Notes: generated from the letters alone by a model not told the origin. DNA of 6,160 bases from Ignavibacteriales bacterium (GCA_003142915.1 PLNZ01000353.1:19622-25781), one strand, 5' to 3'; counted from the stretch's first letter, positions 1-6,098 are shown. Made by a program: numbers and translations.

Positions 1-205
1 TGAGTGCATAGCTTTTTTGCGGTGCATATCCTTCCCATTTCCTGGTAAAGATTTTATCTGTATATTTTTTTGCAATTTCAATAGTTCTATCAGCGCTTTC
101 AGAGTCTACTATAATTATTTCATCTGTCCAGGAGATACTTTTAATACATTCTTCAATTTGCGACTCTTCGTCTTTTGTTATTATAATTACAGAAATCTTT
201 TCCAT
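1..205 (-). CDS. Family 2 glycosyltransferase, WaaE/KdtX-like, N-terminal part (cut by left edge)
   Basis: Only the first 68 codons are in the window; the rest lies beyond the left edge. The start is the ATG at 205-203. The reading frame upstream carries the stop codon of the preceding gene (250-248) and has no better start between. The visible protein opens with the GT-A fold strand MEKISVIIITKDEE, followed by an acidic cluster ending in IIIVDSES with Asp34, the usual nucleotide-sugar-binding position of GT2 enzymes. It continues with ADRTIEIAKKY and then WEGYAPQKSYAL at about residues 57-68. This last segment, with its Gln-Lys pair, is typical of the WaaE/KdtX-like branch, which adds sugars to lipopolysaccharide core or related glycans at the cytoplasmic face of the inner membrane. 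The donor and acceptor cannot be read from the sequence. The gene follows the lipoprotein gene after 42 bases, so it is probably the next gene of the operon. No strong ribosome binding site is visible. Confidence 0.88.
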   Translation of the reverse strand, partial: MEKISVIIITKDEESQIEECIKSISWTDEIIIVDSESADRTIEIAKKYTDKIFTRKWEGYAPQKSYAL

Positions 206-247
206 TGTGTCAATAAAACTTTTCTTTAATTGAATCCAAACATTTCT

Positions 248-1300
248 TTATAGTACGCTTTTTAAACCGCATCCATCCTGTAAATGGATTGAATAAAACG
301 GTTCCATAGTTTTAAAATTAATTATTTCTATAAAAGAATCTTTCTGAAATCCTTTATCGAAGATAAGCAAGTCTCCCGTTATGAAGAAATTTTTTATTCC
401 TTCTATATTCAGAGTTTTTATAATTTTTTTCTTATCAATAGAATAAATAAATATTTTTGAATTATTTGCAGTACCTTCATAAATGGTCCTGCTTTTTGGG
501 GGAGCATTTAATATTGAAAAGATCAAATATTTCTCATCGGGAGACCAGTCTGCCTGACTTAATCTTTGGTTTGTTGAAGTAATTAGCTCTGCTTTCCCAT
601 CTGAGTTGGATTGCAGGTAAATAAAAGTCTGCGTTGAATCCACGGCAAATATTGAATAATTACTTCGGGGAGAAGATAATATATTGATTTTTTCTATAAT
701 CTGAGGATAACCTTCTTTTATTATATTAAATTTTTTTGAATAAATAGTAACAATTTTGCCTGTTCCGTTGAAGATGAATGTCTGCTGGTTTACAAAATCA
801 GTTGAATTTCGATCAAATGAGTTTAAAATAATCCTAAATGTATTATCCTGTCCCCATATTGTAAACACCTGCAATCCGTTTCCAATTTTTTTTATAAATT
901 TTACCTTTGACGAATCCAGGCTTATTCTATAAAGTTTTATATCGTTTACATAAGGGAAAATGGCTTTCTTACCAAAATCCCCGGCTGTTAGAAAAAATAA
1001 TGATTTTTTGTCCGGTGAATATGAAAGTTTTATTACCTTTTCATTGTGTTTTGACCAAAACTTTGAAAAATTCTTTCCCTGTATTCCGGTTTGCCGGCTC
1101 TTTGAAATAAACTTATAAACACTGGAATTTTCACCAAGCTTTCCGACAAAGTAGAATTCATTGAAATCAAGCGACTTTTTCGCGGCGAAATTACCGGCAG
1201 TACTATCATTTTTGCCTGACATTGTATTATTTTTTTTGCCGGCGCATCCGGGAAATAATAGAATTCCGGTTATTAAAAAGACAAAAAATATTTTATACAT
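248..1300 (-). CDS. Predicted lipoprotein with TolB/WD40-like beta-propeller repeats, function unknown
   Basis: This 350-residue protein starts with a lipoprotein-type signal: MYK, a hydrophobic stretch at about residues 4-16, then FPGC with Cys19 as the likely lipidated residue. The positions before the cysteine (Phe-Pro-Gly) are an imperfect lipobox, but the lysine- and serine-rich linker after it fits a tethered exported protein. The body contains short motifs of the PD40/TolB-like propeller type: SYSPDKKSLFFL near 93-104 and DWSPDEKYLIFS near 251-262, plus a weaker copy around 209-220. The rest is strand-rich, with many alternating hydrophobic residues. No catalytic motif is visible and I do not recognise a named family. 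The start ATG lies inside the last codons of the M50 protease gene (8-base overlap, different frame), so translation is probably coupled. It could be an envelope sensor or scaffold, or a partner or substrate of the upstream protease. That is inference from position only. Confidence 0.8.
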   Translation of the reverse strand: MYKIFFVFLITGILLFPGCAGKKNNTMSGKNDSTAGNFAAKKSLDFNEFYFVGKLGENSSVYKFISKSRQTGIQGKNFSKFWSKHNEKVIKLSYSPDKKSLFFLTAGDFGKKAIFPYVNDIKLYRISLDSSKVKFIKKIGNGLQVFTIWGQDNTFRIILNSFDRNSTDFVNQQTFIFNGTGKIVTIYSKKFNIIKEGYPQIIEKINILSSPRSNYSIFAVDSTQTFIYLQSNSDGKAELITSTNQRLSQADWSPDEKYLIFSILNAPPKSRTIYEGTANNSKIFIYSIDKKKIIKTLNIEGIKNFFITGDLLIFDKGFQKDSFIEIINFKTMEPFYSIHLQDGCGLKSVL

Positions 1301-1952
1301 TAAAAAAGTCAGCGGTTTTTACAAACAAACTTAATATTAAGTTGATGAATTTCATAAAAAACAACCACAATGGGCTGTATATGAATAACATAAGAATAAT
1401 TGATCCATAAATTCCCAATTTCATCAACTTGGCAGTATAATTGTTCGGGAAAAAGTCAAATAAAATATGCGAGCCATCGAGAGGCGGAATCGGAAGAAGG
1501 TTGAAAAAAAATAAAAATACATTAAGAAAAACTCCATACCAGCAGAGATTTAAAATAAAATGCTTATCACCGGAAACAAAGCGAGCGAATATTAAAAATA
1601 AGATGAAAAACAAGAATGAGAGAATAAAATTTGAAAATGGCCCTGCGAAGGATACTATAGCATCATCCCTCAAAGGGTTTTTAAATTTAGACATGTTTAC
1701 GGGAACAGGTTTAGCCCAGCCTATAAGTGCAATTCCTGTAGTAAGTGAAACAAGAGGCATTAAGTAAGTGCCTATCAGGTCTGCATGTTTAAAAGGATTT
1801 AAAGTCAGCCGCCCCAGACATTTTGCAGTATCATCGCCAAACTTGGAAGCTGAAAGTGCGTGTGCAAACTCATGCACGCTCAAGGAAATTAAAAAAATAG
1901 GAAGAAAAGTAATAAAAGAAATCAGCTTTTCGCTTATTTGAATATTAGACAT
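1293..1952 (-). CDS. Site-2-type membrane zinc metalloprotease, peptidase family M50, short form without PDZ domain
   Basis: This 219-residue polytopic protein carries the diagnostic M50 elements in order. The zinc-binding, catalytic HEFAH is at residues 27-31, in the first membrane segment. GWAKPVPVN is at 78-86 and GPFSN at 104-108. The distal NLLPIPPLDGS at 151-161 carries Asp159, which would be the third zinc ligand. Hydrophobic segments lie near 10-30, 60-78, 98-125, 133-157 and 172-211. It lacks the PDZ domains of RseP and is close in size to the compact site-2 proteases such as the YwhC type. Members cut substrates within the membrane. The substrate here is unknown. The gene starts 4 bases after the recombinase stop codon, and a GAGAGGA ribosome binding site overlaps the end of that gene, which supports this start. 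Its last codons overlap the lipoprotein start. All key residues are intact, so it should be active. Confidence 0.93.
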   Translation of the reverse strand: MSNIQISEKLISFITFLPIFLISLSVHEFAHALSASKFGDDTAKCLGRLTLNPFKHADLIGTYLMPLVSLTTGIALIGWAKPVPVNMSKFKNPLRDDAIVSFAGPFSNFILSFLFFILFLIFARFVSGDKHFILNLCWYGVFLNVFLFFFNLLPIPPLDGSHILFDFFPNNYTAKLMKLGIYGSIILMLFIYSPLWLFFMKFINLILSLFVKTADFFNV

Positions 1953-1956
1953 TAAT

Positions 1957-2847
1957 TCATCCTCTCGGGTGAAAATCCTTATGGACTTGTTTTATGTATT
2001 CTCTATCAATATGAGTATAAATTTGCGTGGTGGAAATATCGGCATGACCAAGCATTTCCTGAACCGCTCTTAAATCCGCTCCACCTTCCAATAAATGGGT
2101 AGCAAAAGAATGTCTGAATGTATGCGGATGAACCTCTTTTAGTATACCAGCTTCGGTTACATACCTGTCCACAATTTTCCATATGCCCATACGTGAAAGC
2201 TTAGTCCCATGACTATTTAAGAAGAGAAAATTCCCACTTTTAGTTTTTTTTTCAAGTAAGAGGCGGCTCTGCTTCAGGTAATAGTTTATCCATTCTATAG
2301 CACTGCTTCCAATCGGAACAAGCCTTTCTTTAGAACCCTTACCTAATACACGTATAACTCCTTCTTCAAGGAATATATCGGATAACTTCAAATTTATCAG
2401 TTCGGAAACGCGTATACCGCAGGCATAAAAAGTTTCGAGCACGGCTTTATCGCGCAGCCCAAGTATGTTTGCTGTATCCGGTTTAGATAATATTGCGTCA
2501 ACTTCATTTACCGATAATACGGAGGGTAGATTTTTACCAAGTTTAGGAGTGGGCACTTTTTCAATTGGGTTTGCTGCTATATATTTATTTCTTACAAGGT
2601 AGTTGAAGAATCCTTTTAACGAGGAGTAATATCGAGCAGCCGACCTGCTGTTTAATCCGGCATTTTTAAGCGCTTTGAAAAATGCAATAAGATTTTCATA
2701 ACCGACTTCAGATGGGTCATCAATCTTGTACTCTTCTAAAAATCTTAATAGAGATGAAATGTCGCTTCGGTATGATTCTATCGTATTTTCGGAAAGATTT
2801 TTTTCAAGCTTTAAAACAGATAAATATTCATTAAGGAAAATATTCAT
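1957..2847 (-). CDS. xerD: Tyrosine recombinase XerD (chromosome dimer resolution)
   Basis: The product is 296 residues, essentially the length of E. coli XerD (298). The N-terminal SAM-like core-binding domain spans about 1-85 and the catalytic domain about 107-290. The full catalytic set is present: Arg146 in CGIRVSEL, Lys170 in LGKGSKER, His242 and Arg245 in HPHTFRH, His268 in LGHADISTTQ, and the nucleophile Tyr277 in IYTH. Spacing between these residues matches the XerD pattern. The family joins and exchanges strands at dif sites to resolve chromosome dimers at division, with FtsK activating XerD. Calling it XerD rather than XerC rests on overall resemblance and length, so a XerC, XerA-like or single-Xer enzyme is possible. 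The ATG shares one base with the stop codon of the upstream HD gene (TAATG), which suggests translational coupling. No adjacent integrase-type cargo or inverted repeats point to a mobile element, so a housekeeping Xer is favoured over an integron or phage integrase. Confidence 0.93.
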   Translation of the reverse strand: MNIFLNEYLSVLKLEKNLSENTIESYRSDISSLLRFLEEYKIDDPSEVGYENLIAFFKALKNAGLNSRSAARYYSSLKGFFNYLVRNKYIAANPIEKVPTPKLGKNLPSVLSVNEVDAILSKPDTANILGLRDKAVLETFYACGIRVSELINLKLSDIFLEEGVIRVLGKGSKERLVPIGSSAIEWINYYLKQSRLLLEKKTKSGNFLFLNSHGTKLSRMGIWKIVDRYVTEAGILKEVHPHTFRHSFATHLLEGGADLRAVQEMLGHADISTTQIYTHIDREYIKQVHKDFHPRG

Positions 2848-5054
2848 TACTCATCTGCATTATCTTCGGTCCCTTTTTCCATCTCGTCCTGCTTGGGATA
2901 ACGAATTCTTTTATGGTATTGTCCAATCAATATGTTAACAAATGTATTCTCAATTTTGTGCAAATCGCTGAATGTAATAGGCGATTCATCAAGCTGCCCG
3001 GTTTCTATAAAGTTTTGCAGAATACCTTCAATTAAATTCCCAATTTTTACCGGATCAGGTTCTTCAATTGATCTTGCAGCGGATTCACAAGCATCCGCAA
3101 GCATTACAATAGCTGTTTCTTTGGTGTCAGGCTTTGGTCCCGGATACTTATAATCATCAATATTTACCTTCTCTTCGCCGTATAATTTCTTTGCTTTTTC
3201 ATAAAAATACGTCATCAACATAGTACCATGATGCATTGGAATAAAATCAATTATCTCTTGAGGCACATAGTGCTCTTTAGCCAAAGAAATCCCTTCCCGG
3301 ACGTGTTGTACAATTAATTCGACACTTTCCTCCGGTGTAAGTTTCTCATGAATGTTTTGGTTATTTAATTGGTTCTCTACAAAATTATGAGGTGTGATGG
3401 TCTTACCAATATCATGATAGTAAGCTCCCACTTTTGCAAGTAACGGATTAGCGCCAATAGCCTCGGCAGCAGATTCCGCTAATGTTCCCACAGTCATAGA
3501 ATGATTAAATGTGCCCGGCGCTCTTCTGGCAAGTTCTTTAAGCAGAGGTCTGTCAAAGTTTGAAAGCTCTAATAAGGTTAAATCCGTAGTTATTTTGAAT
3601 AATCGTTCAAAGAAAATTAATAGTCCGTATGCTAATACAGGGCTTATCAAAGCATTAGTTCCTGCAAATGCCGCTTCAGAAAGAACCGATTCTACCGACG
3701 CAAATCTTTCAAATCCAAATGCCAAAATAGAAACTACATACCCAATAAAAATAAAAAGGAATGATCTAAATATTTGCGACCGGTTTTTAATATCACGTAC
3801 TGTATAAACCGCAAGGGCGCACGCAAATAAATTCATTACTGCAAATGTATAATCATTTCCTCTTAATGCGCCTGAAATTAAAACCATAACAACCGTGCTG
3901 TAAAATCCGACTCTTGAATCGAATATTATTGTTATCAGCATTGAAGCAACCGGAATTACAATAAGAAACTGTAAAGGCTCATCAACCGGGATTTGATTAA
4001 TAAAAAATGTAATTAAAGCTACAAACAAAAAGTTAATTGAAAGCAGGAGTATTTTCTGGTTATCATAAAATATTTTTTTTCTGAAAAGGAAGAGATAAAT
4101 AGTAAATAAAGTAAGTAAAAAACCGATATGAAGAATTTTTCCCAATAATTGAAGCAGTTTTCCTTCGAGTCCAACTTCCTCACCCTTTGCGAGTCTGAAA
4201 GATTCTATCTTTAACTTAGAATCTTTAGTTACACGGTCATGTTTGGCAATTATTCTCTCATTCTCATTAACAATTCCATTGTACCGGGAGATATTATTTT
4301 TTGCCTGATCGATTTCTTCCTGCGTAAACTGCTTGCTGTAAAATATATCAGGGAAGATGAAATGTTCGGTATATTCCGTTAATGTTTGCAAAATTTCCCT
4401 GGGAAAGTTCATTTTATTAATGCTTTCCTCAATTATTGATTTTGCAATTTTAAGATCAAGCAGACTACTAAGGCTTTGTATTTTATCGATATTGCCATTG
4501 CGGACTGCAATGCTGTCCCTCATTATTTGAGAAGAATCTTTATTTATAATACCGTTCTGATAAACGTTTCTTATTTTATCGTGCACAATATCGAAAAATC
4601 TATCAAGATTCAGAACCTTTCCGGAGAACATTCCTTTGTCCTGCTTTCTGAGGTTCATTAATACATTAAAGGAAGCGGAACTTAAAAAGGTAGGATTAAA
4701 ATCCTGCAAAGATTCATTATTTAATATACTATCCATTATGGAAACCATGTAGCTGTCATAGTAATTAAGGGAATCCATCGCCATACCGGAGCCGTTATTT
4801 TTTAATACAAAAACCGGGTAAACGCTTTCGGCGGCAGTTTTTAATTGGTCTGTATAGACATCATTATCTTTTAAAACGGGGAAACTAAAAGGTGGGATAA
4901 TATCGTCATGAATCCAGATAGAACCAATAGATACTTCCGATTCTATCGATTCACCTTTGGGAAACATAAGGGCAATAGCTATTATTGTGCAGAGCCCGAT
5001 TAAAAGCTTAACCCGGAAACTGCTTTTTGATTTTAATTTTTTCTTTTCATCCAT
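2847..5054 (-). CDS. 7TM-HD family cyclic-dinucleotide phosphodiesterase (PgpH type)
   Basis: This 735-residue membrane protein has the PgpH layout. It has one N-terminal membrane segment (about 16-31) and a long extracytoplasmic 7TMR-HDED region (about 32-300). Seven membrane segments follow (about 303-324, 335-352, 361-378, 383-399, 402-419, 429-448 and 463-483), then a cytoplasmic HD domain (about 500-715). Expected metal ligands are all visible: His518 in FNHSM, His547-Asp548 in YYHDIGKT, His584 in VQHVREG, His608-His609 in PMHHGT, and Asp654 in LADACES. In Listeria PgpH this domain hydrolyses c-di-AMP to pApA, and the same reaction is the best guess here. Substrate is inferred from the family and not shown by the sequence. 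A short acidic, lysine-containing tail ends the protein. The start has no clear Shine-Dalgarno sequence, as is common in Bacteroidota-like genomes. It is the first gene of the cluster, with the candidate promoter at 5275-5303 upstream. Some annotations call such genes yqfF or HDIG proteins. Confidence 0.93.
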   Translation of the reverse strand: MDEKKKLKSKSSFRVKLLIGLCTIIAIALMFPKGESIESEVSIGSIWIHDDIIPPFSFPVLKDNDVYTDQLKTAAESVYPVFVLKNNGSGMAMDSLNYYDSYMVSIMDSILNNESLQDFNPTFLSSASFNVLMNLRKQDKGMFSGKVLNLDRFFDIVHDKIRNVYQNGIINKDSSQIMRDSIAVRNGNIDKIQSLSSLLDLKIAKSIIEESINKMNFPREILQTLTEYTEHFIFPDIFYSKQFTQEEIDQAKNNISRYNGIVNENERIIAKHDRVTKDSKLKIESFRLAKGEEVGLEGKLLQLLGKILHIGFLLTLFTIYLFLFRKKIFYDNQKILLLSINFLFVALITFFINQIPVDEPLQFLIVIPVASMLITIIFDSRVGFYSTVVMVLISGALRGNDYTFAVMNLFACALAVYTVRDIKNRSQIFRSFLFIFIGYVVSILAFGFERFASVESVLSEAAFAGTNALISPVLAYGLLIFFERLFKITTDLTLLELSNFDRPLLKELARRAPGTFNHSMTVGTLAESAAEAIGANPLLAKVGAYYHDIGKTITPHNFVENQLNNQNIHEKLTPEESVELIVQHVREGISLAKEHYVPQEIIDFIPMHHGTMLMTYFYEKAKKLYGEEKVNIDDYKYPGPKPDTKETAIVMLADACESAARSIEEPDPVKIGNLIEGILQNFIETGQLDESPITFSDLHKIENTFVNILIGQYHKRIRYPKQDEMEKGTEDNADE

Positions 5055-5166
5055 CTGCTGTTAACTAGGTAAATGACAAAAAAATAATCTTAGACTTCCC
5101 GGTTAAAATACATCCGTGCATTAGATCCAAACAGGTAAAAATAATTCATATATTACTTATTTAATA

Positions 5167-5272
5167 GCAAATTTACAATTATTTCCGATGTAATTTATAG
5201 CAATACGGTTTAATATATATAAAAATAATTTACAAAATAATACTTCTATTCCCTGGAATTTCGGCAAATTTA
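5167..5272. repeat. Two direct copies of GCAAATTTA, 97 bases apart
   Basis: The 9-mer GCAAATTTA occurs at 5167-5175 and 5264-5272. On the minus strand each copy contains TAAATTTG, which matches the Bacteroidota -7 promoter box TAnnTTTG. They could be tandem promoter elements for the leftward operon. Neither copy has a well-spaced TTTG upstream (the nearest ATTG lies 25-28 bases away), so this is a weak call in AT-rich DNA. Confidence 0.25.
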
Positions 5273-5274
5273 AT

Positions 5275-5303
5275 AATATAGCCCTGAATAAATTGATAGT
5301 CAA
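5275..5303 (-). promoter_or_regulatory. Candidate sigma70-like promoter for the minus-strand operon
   Basis: Read on the minus strand, TTGACT (5303-5298) and TATATT (5280-5275) are separated by exactly 17 bases, a near-consensus sigma70 layout. A Bacteroidota-type TAAATTTG box (fits TAnnTTTG) follows directly at 5272-5265. It has no TTTG element at the right distance, so the sigma70 reading is preferred. A transcript starting near 5268 would carry a leader of about 215 bases before the HD-domain gene. The surroundings are very AT-rich, so chance matches are possible. Confidence 0.4.
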
Positions 5304-5626
5304 TCTGAGATATCAGATGTTCTACACGCTAAGTAAGAATATTATAGCAGTCATTATGTTACCAAATGAAAGGATAGGAATTGAGAAAGCATACTATATT
5401 CTATTCGGACTTTATTTAATTTATAACACTTCATTTTTAGATATAACTAATGTAAAATATTTTTTTAGGAAATCGTTTATGCAACTTGATAATAATCTTT
5501 TTAACAGCAACTAATTATAAGAAAACTTTGTTCTGGTTACCTTATTTAAGAACCAATGCGTCATTAAAGCCATATTCAAAGATCCGCAAGTCTTTAAAAA
5601 AGAAACAGCATTGTGATATATAAGCT

Positions 5627-5663
5627 TTCTACGTGAAACACGTAGAAGCGACTACGTGTTTTT
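5627..5663 (+). terminator. Switchable double hairpin, terminator-like in the rightward direction
   Basis: Three alternating complementary 7-mers are present: CTACGTG (5629-5635), CACGTAG (5639-5645) and CTACGTG (5652-5658). The middle copy can pair leftwards, as a 9-base-pair stem 5627-5635/5639-5647 with an AAA loop. It can also pair rightwards, as a perfect 10-base-pair stem 5636-5645/5652-5661 with a 6-base AAGCGA loop. The right stem runs into TTTTT (5659-5663), and a second run of seven T follows at 5669-5675, as in an intrinsic terminator on the plus strand. No T tract follows on the minus strand. The two folds exclude each other, which is the layout of an attenuator. A DNA-level operator with three half-sites is the alternative. 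No clear gene is found directly upstream whose end it would serve. Confidence 0.5.
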
Positions 5664-5765
5664 ACTGATTTTTTTAGTTAAATAATATTTAAATTATACT
5701 AAGGTTTTTAGCAATCAGGGCAGGGATAGACGATTTAGAGAATTGCCTTAATGCCCCGGTAGCTA

Positions 5766-5797
5766 TTGACAATACGAAACTGCTTATCTGAATTTTG
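5766..5797 (+). promoter_or_regulatory. Possible Bacteroidota-type promoter for the rightward small ORF
   Basis: TTGACA at 5766-5771 contains the TTG of a -33 element. GAATTTTG at 5790-5797 matches the -7 box TAnnTTTG at every fixed position but the first, with 21 bases between the TTG and the box. The start point would fall near 5804, immediately before the 5805-5832 stem-loop. As a sigma70 promoter it is poor, because no good -10 lies 16-18 bases after TTGACA. Confidence 0.25.
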
Positions 5798-5804
5798 GTT
5801 TTTA

Positions 5805-5832
5805 TTTTCATTCCCAGCAAGTGGGATGAAAA
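5805..5832 (+). other. Stem-loop just upstream of the small ORF
   Basis: TTTTCAT(T)CCCA at 5805-5816 pairs with TGGGATGAAAA at 5822-5832, giving 11 base pairs with one bulged T and a GCAAG loop. No T run follows on the plus strand, so it is not a normal terminator there. If the promoter at 5766-5797 is real, the stem would sit at the very 5' end of the transcript, where it could protect the RNA. It may also be a protein-binding palindrome. Confidence 0.4.
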
Positions 5833-5838
5833 ATTTGT

Positions 5839-5860
5839 GATTTAAATGATCACGATTTAA
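5839..5860 (+). repeat. Direct repeat GATTTAA flanking a small inverted repeat, next to the small-ORF ribosome binding site
   Basis: GATTTAA occurs at 5839-5845 and 5854-5860, with copies starting 15 bases apart. Between and overlapping them, GTGAT (5837-5841) pairs with ATCAC (5849-5853). The second GATTTAA runs straight into the AAGGAG ribosome binding site at 5859-5864. A regulator or RNA fold here could control access to that site. The elements are short and may be chance. Confidence 0.25.
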
Positions 5861-5871
5861 GGAGATTAGCT

Positions 5872-5976
5872 ATGAAAAAACATTCAGGTTCAATTACCCA
5901 TCTTTTTATTTATTCATCATATTATAAAACTTCAAGAGCCAAAATAAAATTAAGGTACCGGCAAAAGATAAAATAA
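5872..5976 (+). CDS. Candidate small basic protein or leader peptide, 34 residues
   Basis: The ATG at 5872 lies 7 bases after AAGGAG (5859-5864), the strongest Shine-Dalgarno sequence in the window. The frame runs for 34 codons to TAA at 5974-5976. The product begins MKKHSGSITHLFIYSS and ends in a lysine/arginine-rich stretch (KIKLRYRQKIK), with four tyrosines. It has no long hydrophobic segment, so it is neither a clear signal peptide nor a membrane protein, and I recognise no family. The strong initiation site argues that it is translated. The plain composition and short length argue for caution, and a fragment of a decayed gene or a regulatory leader peptide for the gene at 6119 are equally possible. 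The next gene starts 142 bases after its stop. Confidence 0.4.
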   Translation: MKKHSGSITHLFIYSSYYKTSRAKIKLRYRQKIK

Positions 5977-6019
5977 ATCCATTTCTTTAATCAGTATGTT
6001 CTCTTCATTATATTAAAAG

Positions 6020-6048
6020 AAATAACCAATTTCCTTGTTATTTATTTT
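6020..6048 (+). terminator. Weak AT-rich hairpin after the small ORF
   Basis: AAATAAC (6020-6026) is complementary to GTTATTT (6037-6043), with a 10-base loop, and ATTTTT follows. The position, 43 bases after the small-ORF stop, would suit a terminator. The stem is only 7 pairs with two G-C, so it would be unstable, and such repeats are common by chance at this base composition. Confidence 0.2.
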
Positions 6049-6068
6049 TACATAATGAAAACTACCGA

Positions 6069-6098
6069 TTTAAACCGGGTTTAAAAGTTTTAACTTTT
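6069..6098. promoter_or_regulatory. Two overlapping palindromes before the rightward gene, possible operator
   Basis: TTTAAACC-G-GGTTTAAA is a perfect 8-base inverted repeat around one base (6069-6085). It overlaps AAAAGTT-TT-AACTTTT (6083-6098), a perfect 7-base inverted repeat with a 2-base centre. They end 7 bases before the AAAGGA ribosome binding site of the gene at 6119. TAACTTTT within the second palindrome resembles the Bacteroidota -7 box, but no matching TTTG lies at the right distance. An operator or RNA stem controlling that gene is plausible but unproven. Confidence 0.3.

Larger units (their letters stand above)
5055..5626. other. AT-rich intergenic stretch without a convincing gene
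   Basis: Apart from the candidate promoter and the 9-base repeats, I see no gene here that I can defend. One open frame on the plus strand (5293-5514, 73 codons from a TTG) has no ribosome binding site and no recognisable motif. Its composition is what AT-rich noncoding DNA gives, so I do not call it. Positions 5130-5290 are especially rich in A and T, which fits a promoter region. Positions 5515-5626 show nothing clear. Confidence 0.6.
5676..5871. other. Leader-like noncoding stretch before the small ORF
   Basis: No gene is visible. A possible fold pairs GCAAT (5711-5715) with ATTGC (5742-5746). A competing one pairs GGGCA (5718-5722) with TGCCC (5752-5756). TATACT at 5695-5700 could serve as a rightward -10 element but lacks a good -35. 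The segment is less AT-rich in 5711-5770 than its surroundings, which hints at structured RNA. I could not match it to a known riboswitch. Confidence 0.35.

Noticed and set aside
17..229. 70-codon open frame on the plus strand opposite the glycosyltransferase start
   Set aside because: The opposite strand encodes clear GT2 motifs. The plus-strand product is a Phe/Cys-rich antisense artefact.
1441..1767. 108-codon open frame on the plus strand inside the M50 protease gene
   Set aside because: It lies opposite a well-supported gene with intact catalytic motifs, and its own product shows only low-complexity Lys/Asn-rich sequence. It is an antisense shadow.
1957..2847. The tyrosine recombinase as evidence of a phage, integron or conjugative element
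   Set aside because: Length and catalytic residue spacing match a housekeeping XerD. It sits inside an operon of ordinary envelope genes, and no attachment repeats, tRNA end or cargo genes are seen.
3511..3807. 98-codon open frame on the plus strand inside the 7TM-HD gene
   Set aside because: Antisense to the membrane region of a clear family member. The product has no recognisable motif.
5293..5514. 73-codon open frame on the plus strand starting at a TTG
   Set aside because: No ribosome binding site, no family resemblance, and composition as expected from AT-rich noncoding DNA. It also overlaps the candidate minus-strand promoter.
5711..5770. Resemblance to a c-di-GMP-I (GEMM) riboswitch: CAGGGCA and CCGGTAGC segments
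   Set aside because: Only these short pieces match. The conserved GACGCAAAGCC core and the expected stem arrangement are missing, so the similarity is probably chance. An Infernal search with the Rfam GEMM models would settle it.
5836..5854. CRP-like site TGTGA...TCACG
   Set aside because: The half-sites are 9 bases apart, not the 6 of a CRP site, and the right half is not TCACA.
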